64,000 nucleotides of DNA from Mesonia sediminis (GTDB lineage: Bacteria; Bacteroidota; Bacteroidia; Flavobacteriales; Flavobacteriaceae), in NCBI RefSeq assembly GCF_042684705.1, contig NZ_JBHULZ010000026.1, positions 62,001 through 126,000 on the forward strand, in the 5' to 3' direction. Under the pieces are notes generated by a model, which ran no database searches, was not told where the DNA came from, and saw nothing but the letters and a program-made list of their open reading frames with translations. Shown here in pieces: positions 57,806 through 64,000 of the stretch. The position numbers and the translations under genes are program-made. Numbering within the stretch: position 1 is the first letter of the stretch; each line of letters begins with the position of its first letter.

Positions 57806-58762
57806 ATGCAGATCCATAAAAATAAAATAACCAAACTATTTAATATAGAATTACCCATAATACAAGCCGGTATGATCTGGGCCAGCGGCTGGAGATTGGC
57901 CAGTGCCGTTAGTAATGCAGGTGGTTTAGGAATAATAGGGGCTGGTTCTATGTACCCAAATGTACTTCGTGAGCATATCCTAAAATGTAAAGCAGCAACC
58001 GATAAACCTTTTGCGGTAAATGTGCCTATGCTTTACCCCGACTTGGAAGAAATAATAAACATTATTATTGAAGAGAAAGTACCAATTGTTTTTACCTCAG
58101 CTGGAAATCCCAAGACATTTACTCCACTGCTAAAAGAAAAAGGAATCACCGTGGTTCACGTAGTGAGCAGTGTAAAATTTGCGCTTAAAGCGGAAGCCGC
58201 CGGTGTAGATGCAGTTGTTGCAGAAGGATTTGAGGCTGGAGGCCATAATGGTCGTGAAGAAACTACCACTTTTACTTTGATTCCGATGGTGAAAGAAAAA
58301 TTGAATATCCCTTTAATAGCAGCAGGAGGAATTGCCACTGGATCAGGAATGTTGGCGGCTATGGTTTTGGGTGCAGATGCCGTACAAATAGGAAGTAGAT
58401 TTGTAGCAAGTGAAGAGGCTTCTTCCCATCAAAACTTTAAGAATAGTGTTGTTCAAGCACAAGAGGGTGACACTGAATTAACCTTAAAAGAATTAGCTCC
58501 TGTACGTTTATTAAAAAATAAATTTTACGAGGATGTGAAATCTCTTTATAGCAAATCGCCAAGTAAAGAAGAATTAATTGATTTACTGGGTAGAGCTAGA
58601 GCTAAAAAAGGAATGTTTGAGGGAGACTTAGAAGAAGGTGAATTAGAAATTGGCCAAATAAGTGGTCTTATTAATGATATACTTCCTGCAAAGGAAATTG
58701 TAGAACAAATATGGACCGATTACCAAAAAGCAAAATTAGCAGTCAAAGAACAACTTATATAA
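57806..58762 (+). CDS. Nitronate monooxygenase / FabK-like flavoprotein
   Basis: A 318-residue TIM-barrel FMN enzyme. Motifs are IIQAGMIWASGWRLASAVSN, GGLGIIGAGSM, VAEGFEAGGHNGR and the phosphate-binding AGGIATGSGMLAAM followed by GADAVQIGSRF. The family includes nitronate monooxygenase (detoxifying propionate 3-nitronate) and FabK-type enoyl-ACP reductases, and the two are hard to separate by eye. GHNGR fits both. FabI at 5096 covers the reductase step, so the oxidase role is somewhat more likely. It is followed by a strong terminator. Confidence 0.87.
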   Translation: MQIHKNKITKLFNIELPIIQAGMIWASGWRLASAVSNAGGLGIIGAGSMYPNVLREHILKCKAATDKPFAVNVPMLYPDLEEIINIIIEEKVPIVFTSAGNPKTFTPLLKEKGITVVHVVSSVKFALKAEAAGVDAVVAEGFEAGGHNGREETTTFTLIPMVKEKLNIPLIAAGGIATGSGMLAAMVLGADAVQIGSRFVASEEASSHQNFKNSVVQAQEGDTELTLKELAPVRLLKNKFYEDVKSLYSKSPSKEELIDLLGRARAKKGMFEGDLEEGELEIGQISGLINDILPAKEIVEQIWTDYQKAKLAVKEQLI

Positions 58763-58764
58763 AA

Positions 58765-58793
58765 AAAGCCTGGTAAGTAAGCTACCAGGCTTT
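58765..58793. terminator. Bidirectional terminator between the NMO-like gene and OsmC
   Basis: AAAGCCTGGTA / TACCAGGCTTT, an 11-base-pair stem with a seven-base loop, sits 2 bases after the plus-strand stop and 20 bases from the OsmC stop, with a seven-A run on the left flank. Confidence 0.87.
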
Positions 58794-58813
58794 ATAAATT
58801 ATACCTCTAAATA

Positions 58814-59218
58814 CTAGGCATACTCAAAAATAATTTCTTTTTTCAAATCGGGATGTAGGCTGTGGTAAACCGGACAGGTATAACCGATGCGTTCTAATTT
58901 TTTAGTTGTTTTTTCATCAAACTTCTTATTAAAAATAAGCTTTACTTTTATACAATCAATACGCCTAGGATTGCTTTCCATAAACTTTTCGACCTCGGCT
59001 TTGGTTCCGCTTAAATCAATATTGTTTTCATTAGCATAAATACCCATAATAGTTAACATACAACTAGCTAATGCAGAAGCTACCGTGTCGGTAGGTGAAA
59101 AGGCTTCGCCTTTTCCTTGATTATCTATTGGGGCATCGGTTATCAGCTCAGAATTACTTTTAAGATGAATACTACTTACCCTCAAGTTTCCTAAATAAGT
59201 TAGCGCTATTTTTGTCAT
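58814..59218 (-). CDS. OsmC family protein
   Basis: A 134-residue OsmC/Ohr-fold protein, a thiol peroxidase-like family acting on organic hydroperoxides. The two redox cysteines are present: ALASCMLTIMG near residue 47 and YTCPVYHSLHP near 113. It starts 1 base after the stop of the LysM fusion gene, so the two are likely cotranscribed with guaA. Some Bacteroidota members of this family have no shown peroxidase activity, so the biochemical role is inferred. Confidence 0.92.
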   Translation of the reverse strand: MTKIALTYLGNLRVSSIHLKSNSELITDAPIDNQGKGEAFSPTDTVASALASCMLTIMGIYANENNIDLSGTKAEVEKFMESNPRRIDCIKVKLIFNKKFDEKTTKKLERIGYTCPVYHSLHPDLKKEIIFEYA

Positions 59219-59219
59219 T

Positions 59220-61127
59220 TTAATTCTCTACAGATTGAATTTGCAACTCCTTATTGTATTGTAAAATATAAACCGCGTTATTAAAATACCCGCCAATCAA
59301 TTTTTTATTATAATTAAACTGATTTTCCACATATTCTGTGGTTTGATCAAGGCTTAGCGATTCATAAAAATCAGAGAAGTTAGCTTTTCTCAAAATTGCA
59401 TCTAATGTTACATCATACCCACGAATAACATATTGATTGGGAGACAAACCATAATCTTCCCGATACATTTTTACAAACTCATCTAAAGGATCTTGATTGT
59501 ACTCTTTGTTAATAGCAGCGAAAGTGAAGTTTAAATTTCCTAAATAAGTGCTAGGTACTTCACTATCGTATAAATCATTTTTATTGGAAGTAAACAGTTG
59601 AATGTCAAAAGTTGAACGCAGTGTATTTAGATAAGACGCAGCATTACTTACGGTGGCCATATCATCTGATTCAAGAATAAACCAATTTGTTCTATTCTTA
59701 TCTAAAACACGTGCCAGATCACTTTGCTGTAAATACTCTTTTTGCAAGTTTACCAGTTTTGCCTCAGGCAATGTATAGAGTATTTTTGATTCTAAATACC
59801 CCTTATCCTTATCAGCTAAAACGACAACATTTTTATCTGCACCATGCAATTTAATAAAGGAAATTATAGATTGCTGCATCATAATATCTGTTGGGCGGGT
59901 TTGAATTAAATTTACACCACCATTAATTTCACCGCTAGAGATAGGACTTAAAACAGGGATTTTTTTTGATTCTAATAGCTTGGACGCTGTTTCAACGGTC
60001 TTTGTAAAAAAAGGTCCAACAACAAAATCAACTTGATCAAAATCATTATTGTTTATAAGACTCGCCACCTTTTGCGAATTTCTCTGGGTGTCATACACTT
60101 TAGCCTCAACTGTAATCCCGAGTGATTCGGCTTTACGGATGGCAGCCTCAACCCCACTATAAAAATCTAAGGCAATACGCAATACTTTATCTTTTTTTAA
60201 AACTTCAGCTTTATTATCATCGTTAATGTTTCCTAAACTTAAGGGCAACATAACAGCCAACTTTTGAGTAGAATAATCACTAATGTTCTCTGCTAAGTTC
60301 ACTTTATCTGTAGATAAACCAGCAACTTGCACATTCACTTTCTTAGGTAATTTTATCTGCATACCTTCTTGCAAACCAGACTGTTTCAATTGAGGGTTCC
60401 AAGCATAAAGTGAATCGGCTGGTACTTTAAACTTTTTGGTTAATCTAAAAATAGTTTCTTTTGGTTTCACCTCATAAGTAAAAAAGTTTAAGGGCGCTTC
60501 ATTTTTATTAGTCAGTGCCTCTTGATTCTTGTTCACAATGGTAAGTAACTGCCCCGCCTTTAAGTCTAATAATGTGGGATTAAGTGCTTGCAATTGCTCA
60601 ACACTTAATCCATATTGCTTGGCGATCCTATATTTTGTTTCACCTGGCAAAACAATATGTATGATATTGCTAAAACTAGAATTAGACAAGGACTCATTGA
60701 AATTAGGTGTACGTCTATCTTCTCTAAAAATAGGAATTTTAATGGTTTGCCCGATAGCTATATCGGTTTCAACTAAGTCGGGGTTATATTGCTTAAGTTC
60801 ATCAATACTCAATTGATTTTCTTTTGCAATGCTATATAAAGTTTCTTTAGCTCGAATTTGATAGCTTTTAAAACTTAACTGTTTGCTTTTTTCATTTAGT
60901 TTAACTTTAGGTTCTTGCGCTGGAATTACCAACACCATATGGTTGATATTTCGCCTTTTGGCATCTGGATTTAATTTATAAATCTCATCGACACTCACCT
61001 GATAATGGTTAGCAATTTGCTCCAAGCTTTCTCCTTTTTTAACCTCATGCGTACGAAAACCTTGAGCGATAGCTGAAGGAAAAATCAGTAAAAAAGCAAA
61101 CAACAAAAACATATTAAATTTAGTCAT
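59220..61127 (-). CDS. Four-LysM peptidoglycan-binding protein fused to a periplasmic ligand-binding domain
   Basis: A 635-residue exported protein. The start at 61127 gives MTKFNMFLLFAFLLIFPSA, a signal peptide; a longer frame overlaps the guaA stop. Four LysM domains lie at about 20-65 (EVKKGESLEQIANHYQVS), 85-130 (IRAKETLYSIAKENQLS), 155-198 (VLPGETKYRIAKQYGLS) and 215-260 (VKPKETIFRLTKKFKVP). Residues 285-620 form a periplasmic type I binding-protein fold (KLAVMLPLSLGNI, VDFVVGPFFTKTVETASKLL, KKIPVLSPIS, YVIRGYDVTLDAIL), like branched-chain amino-acid binding proteins. No transporter genes are near, so it may sense or bind a ligand while attached to peptidoglycan. It lies 14 bases after guaA. 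Confidence 0.88.
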   Translation of the reverse strand: MTKFNMFLLFAFLLIFPSAIAQGFRTHEVKKGESLEQIANHYQVSVDEIYKLNPDAKRRNINHMVLVIPAQEPKVKLNEKSKQLSFKSYQIRAKETLYSIAKENQLSIDELKQYNPDLVETDIAIGQTIKIPIFREDRRTPNFNESLSNSSFSNIIHIVLPGETKYRIAKQYGLSVEQLQALNPTLLDLKAGQLLTIVNKNQEALTNKNEAPLNFFTYEVKPKETIFRLTKKFKVPADSLYAWNPQLKQSGLQEGMQIKLPKKVNVQVAGLSTDKVNLAENISDYSTQKLAVMLPLSLGNINDDNKAEVLKKDKVLRIALDFYSGVEAAIRKAESLGITVEAKVYDTQRNSQKVASLINNNDFDQVDFVVGPFFTKTVETASKLLESKKIPVLSPISSGEINGGVNLIQTRPTDIMMQQSIISFIKLHGADKNVVVLADKDKGYLESKILYTLPEAKLVNLQKEYLQQSDLARVLDKNRTNWFILESDDMATVSNAASYLNTLRSTFDIQLFTSNKNDLYDSEVPSTYLGNLNFTFAAINKEYNQDPLDEFVKMYREDYGLSPNQYVIRGYDVTLDAILRKANFSDFYESLSLDQTTEYVENQFNYNKKLIGGYFNNAVYILQYNKELQIQSVEN

Positions 61128-61141
61128 AACACAAGTAAAAT

Positions 61142-62671
61142 TTATTCCCATTCTATAGTTGCAGGTGGCTTAGAGCTTATATCGTAAACTACTCTATTAA
61201 CGCCTTTTACTCTATTTATTATTGTGTTTGATATTTTTTGTAAAAAGTCGTACGGTAAATTAACCCAATCAGCTGTCATACCATCGGTTGATTCTACGGC
61301 TCTTAGGGCAACAACTTTTTCATAAGTACGCTCATCACCCATTACTCCAACAGAATTTATTGGCAACAAAATAGCTCCCGCCTGCCAAACTTTATCGTAA
61401 AGATTCCAGTCTTTTAATCCTTGAATAAAAATATGATCAACTTCTTGCAAGATTCGTACCTTTTCGGCCGTGATATCGCCTAAAATTCGAATAGCAAGTC
61501 CGGGACCGGGAAATGGATGTCTTCCCAACAATTCTGGATCTATGCCCATTTCGCCCCCCACTCTTCTTACTTCATCTTTAAATAACATGCGTAGGGGTTC
61601 TACGATTTTAAGCTTCATAAAATCGGGTAAACCTCCTACATTATGATGCGATTTGATGGTTGCTGAAGGTCCGTTTACCGAAATAGATTCGATAACATCT
61701 GGATAGATAGTACCTTGCGCCAAATAAGTAACATCTGTAATTTCGTGTGCTTCATCATCAAAAACATCAATAAACGTATTTCCTATTTTCTTTCTCTTTT
61801 CTTCAGGATCACTTATACCTGCCAAAGCGTCTAAAAATCGTTTTGATGAGTCTACACCTTTAACATTTAAGCCCATACCCTTGTATTGATTCAATACATT
61901 AGAAAACTCATCTTTCCGCAATAAACCATTGTTTACGAAAATGCAATACAAATTTTTTCCAATTGCTTTATGCAATAATACAGCGGCTACAGTTGAATCA
62001 ACACCTCCACTTAAACCAAGTACTACTTTATCTGAACCAATTTTATCCCGCAGTTCATTTACCGTCATATCGACAAAAGCCTCTGGAGTCCATTCTTGAG
62101 CTACACCTGCTATTTTCACCAAAAAGTTTTCAAGTAATTGTTTACCGTCTTGTGAGTGATATACTTCGGGGTGAAATTGAATGGCAAATGTTTGTTCGCC
62201 CTCAATACGATAAGCAGCATTTAAAACATCTTGCGTACTGGCTAACCTTACACCGCCTTGAGGAAGTTCTTTTATAGTATCGCTATGCGACATCCAGACT
62301 TGGGAGTTTTCTGGAATTTCATCAAATAGAAGCTCTTGATCTTTAATTACTGCTAAGTTTGCACGGCCATATTCTCTTATCTCAGAAGCCTCTACTTTAC
62401 CTCCGTTAAAATGTGCTAAGTATTGTGCACCATAACACACCGCCAACATGGGAACCTTACCCCTAATTTGAGACAAATCTGGGTGTGGTGCATCTTCTGC
62501 CCGAACCGAAAATGGACTACCAGAAAGAATAACCGCTTTAAAAGTATTTACATTTTCGGGAATCTTGTTGTAGGGATGTATTTCACAATAAATGTTTAAT
62601 TCACGAACACGCCTAGCGATTAATTGCGTGTATTGCGAACCGAAGTCGAGAATAAGTACGTTATTTTGCAT
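61142..62671 (-). CDS. guaA: GMP synthase (glutamine-hydrolysing)
   Basis: A 509-residue enzyme converting XMP to GMP. The amidotransferase domain has ILSGSPFSV, AVCYGAQYLAHF (nucleophile cysteine, near 80) and FHPEVYHS. The ATP pyrophosphatase domain has GLSGGVDSTVAAVLLHKA near 220 and TIYPDVIES. The C-terminal dimerisation domain ends RVVYDISSKPPATIEWE. Length is typical. It is the first gene of a minus-strand group leading to the LysM fusion and OsmC, a grouping recurrent in flavobacteria as far as I recall. Confidence 0.97.
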   Translation of the reverse strand: MQNNVLILDFGSQYTQLIARRVRELNIYCEIHPYNKIPENVNTFKAVILSGSPFSVRAEDAPHPDLSQIRGKVPMLAVCYGAQYLAHFNGGKVEASEIREYGRANLAVIKDQELLFDEIPENSQVWMSHSDTIKELPQGGVRLASTQDVLNAAYRIEGEQTFAIQFHPEVYHSQDGKQLLENFLVKIAGVAQEWTPEAFVDMTVNELRDKIGSDKVVLGLSGGVDSTVAAVLLHKAIGKNLYCIFVNNGLLRKDEFSNVLNQYKGMGLNVKGVDSSKRFLDALAGISDPEEKRKKIGNTFIDVFDDEAHEITDVTYLAQGTIYPDVIESISVNGPSATIKSHHNVGGLPDFMKLKIVEPLRMLFKDEVRRVGGEMGIDPELLGRHPFPGPGLAIRILGDITAEKVRILQEVDHIFIQGLKDWNLYDKVWQAGAILLPINSVGVMGDERTYEKVVALRAVESTDGMTADWVNLPYDFLQKISNTIINRVKGVNRVVYDISSKPPATIEWE

Positions 62672-62741
62672 AGCTAAAAATAAGCATTTAAGGCCTAATT
62701 TAAAATCCTTAAATATTTTATTATTGGTTTTAAAGTTTATA

Positions 62742-64000
62742 CTAAGCCATTGTGGCTAAAATTTCTTGAATATCTTCTTCTGTTGTATCTGGATTTATAA
62801 AGCAAAATCTAGAAATGGTTTCACTCTCTCCATTTTTGGTCCATTTTGTTGGTGTAACCAAAGCTAATCCAGCTTGGTGGTTGGTATAGGTCCAATCTAT
62901 ATAATCATCTGGAGACCAACCTTTTCTTCTAAACAGCACGCACGAAAGGCCTGGTTCTCTCACTAACTCTAGGTTGGGATGTGCTTCTATTTGCTTGGCT
63001 GCGGCTTGTGCTAAAAACAAGCCTCGCTCTATTGCTTCTGTGTATTTTGCCGTTCCATGCATAGCTAAAGAAAACCATAAAGGCAATCCGCGTAAGCGAC
63101 GTGTAAGCTGAATTTGATAATCGGCTGGATTAAATCCTTGAGCACCTTCGTCTTTAAATATATCTAAATAAGCTCCTTTTTGTGAGTGTGCATTTTTGGC
63201 TAAAGACAAGTCTTTATAGATTACCGCTCCGCAATCATAAGGCGAGAACATCCATTTGTGCGGATCTATGGTAATACTATCGGCACGTTCAATGCCGTTG
63301 AACAGATGACGAACAGATGGTGCTGCCAAGGCGCCACCTCCGTATGCTGCATCTACATGAAACCAAAGCTTTTCTTCTTCACAAACTTGCGCCACACCAG
63401 CAAGATCATCTATTATCCCTGCGTTGGTAGTTCCTCCTGTGGCAACTACAGCAAAGAGTCTTTTACGGTCGTGTGGTGATAAGTTTTTAATTTTCTCTTT
63501 TAACCAATAACCTGTCAATCGATCATCATCATCATCATCTACCAATATAATATCGGCATCTATGACCTTTGCCATTGATTTTATAGAGGAGTGCGCTCCA
63601 TTAGAAGTAATTAAAAGCGCTTTTAAGTTTTCATGTTCTTGGTTTTGAGCGCGCCAAGCTTCTCTTGCGGCAATCATAGCCGATAGGTTAGCCGATGTTC
63701 CTCCGCTGGTAAACACCCCAAAAGCTCCATCGGGTAAGCCCGTTAAGCTTACTAACCATTTCATCGCCTCGTTTTCACAGAAAATACCGCCACCGCCTGT
63801 CATCCAATATGCGCCGTGAATACTAGCCGCAGATGTAACTAAATCAAACAAAACAGCAGCTTTAGTTGGAGCTGCTGGTACAAAGGCTAGATGCCTTGGG
63901 TGGTCTACTGGAACGGTTGCTTTTGCAAATACGTCTTTGAACAAATTGAAAGCATATTCTCCCCCTATTCCTTTTTCTGTAATGGTATCGCCAGCAAGTT
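62742..64000 (-). CDS. Pyridoxal-phosphate-dependent group II decarboxylase (truncated at window edge)
   Basis: The C-terminal 419 residues of a PLP enzyme; the frame is open to base 64000, so the N-terminus (about 50-60 residues by family size) is missing. The PLP lysine is in ITIDPHKWMFSPYD, the pyridine-binding aspartate in FHVDAAYGGGAL, and the ring-stacking histidine in NGAHSSIKSM. FTSGGTSANLSAMIAAREAW is the phosphate-binding region. The family covers aromatic-L-amino-acid, diaminobutyrate, glutamate and aspartate decarboxylases; the substrate is not certain from sequence. Confidence 0.88.
   Translation of the reverse strand, partial: LAGDTITEKGIGGEYAFNLFKDVFAKATVPVDHPRHLAFVPAAPTKAAVLFDLVTSAASIHGAYWMTGGGGIFCENEAMKWLVSLTGLPDGAFGVFTSGGTSANLSAMIAAREAWRAQNQEHENLKALLITSNGAHSSIKSMAKVIDADIILVDDDDDDRLTGYWLKEKIKNLSPHDRKRLFAVVATGGTTNAGIIDDLAGVAQVCEEEKLWFHVDAAYGGGALAAPSVRHLFNGIERADSITIDPHKWMFSPYDCGAVIYKDLSLAKNAHSQKGAYLDIFKDEGAQGFNPADYQIQLTRRLRGLPLWFSLAMHGTAKYTEAIERGLFLAQAAAKQIEAHPNLELVREPGLSCVLFRRKGWSPDDYIDWTYTNHQAGLALVTPTKWTKNGESETISRFCFINPDTTEEDIQEILATMA

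Overview
The window is a gene-dense, AT-rich chromosomal segment from a member of the Bacteroidota, most likely a Flavobacteriaceae species. The evidence is several proteins with type IX secretion system (T9SS) sorting domains of both types A and B, a PorD-like protein, many lipoproteins with acid-rich residues after the lipobox cysteine, Bacteroidota-style promoters (TAnnTTTG about 10 to 60 bases before starts), and lineage-specific small families (DUF5606, DUF6913, the Bacteroidota form of RNA polymerase omega). I see no rRNA, tRNA, CRISPR array, insertion sequence, prophage or origin. No intergenic gap exceeds 300 bases; the longest (27572-27820, 23665-23874, 297-485, 25400-25583) hold promoter motifs, terminators or nothing recognisable.

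Layout. 1-4934: two secreted adhesin-like genes on the minus strand, the first cut by the window edge. 5096-14371: a minus-strand housekeeping block with fabI, recN, a PorD-like gene, coaBC, rpoZ, bamD, dapA, a DUF6913 gene and an M61 peptidase. 14501-16183: a 5'-nucleotidase split into two plus-strand genes. 16226-19955: ligA, DUF5606, def and ruvX on the minus strand. 20046-27571: dapD followed by an envelope-glycan island of seven genes on both strands (five glycosyltransferases, a TupA-like ATP-grasp protein and a Kdo/WaaP-like kinase). 27821-30887: tsaC-type gene, cca, ctaA. 30927-33672: a pRiA4b-like protein, an NdpA-like nucleoid protein and an unnamed protein in which I read a kinase-like core. 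33761-35505: an ABC-2 exporter pair. 35519-43203: three large tandem genes ending in T9SS type B sorting domains. 43268-45274: uvrB; then a small heat-shock gene, a DUF2254 membrane protein and DUF1456. 47654-52769: sucC, DUF3820, yidC and pyrG. 52905-55792: two FAS1-domain lipoproteins. 55836-58762: a MORN-repeat protein, mnmA and a nitronate monooxygenase-like gene. 58814-64000: OsmC, a four-LysM/periplasmic-binding fusion, guaA and a PLP decarboxylase cut by the right edge.

How it fits together. Much of the window concerns the cell envelope: lipid synthesis (FabI), outer-membrane assembly (BamD, YidC), T9SS and its cargo, LPS-type glycan assembly, and peptidoglycan precursors via lysine/diaminopimelate (DapA, DapD). 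The rest is core information processing and metabolism. I did not find a clearly new multi-gene defence or mobile system. The most unusual items are the kinase-like unnamed protein at 32605-33672, the three-gene T9SS cargo array, the split nucleotidase, the altered CoaC active-site residues, and a direct repeat upstream of the small heat-shock gene.
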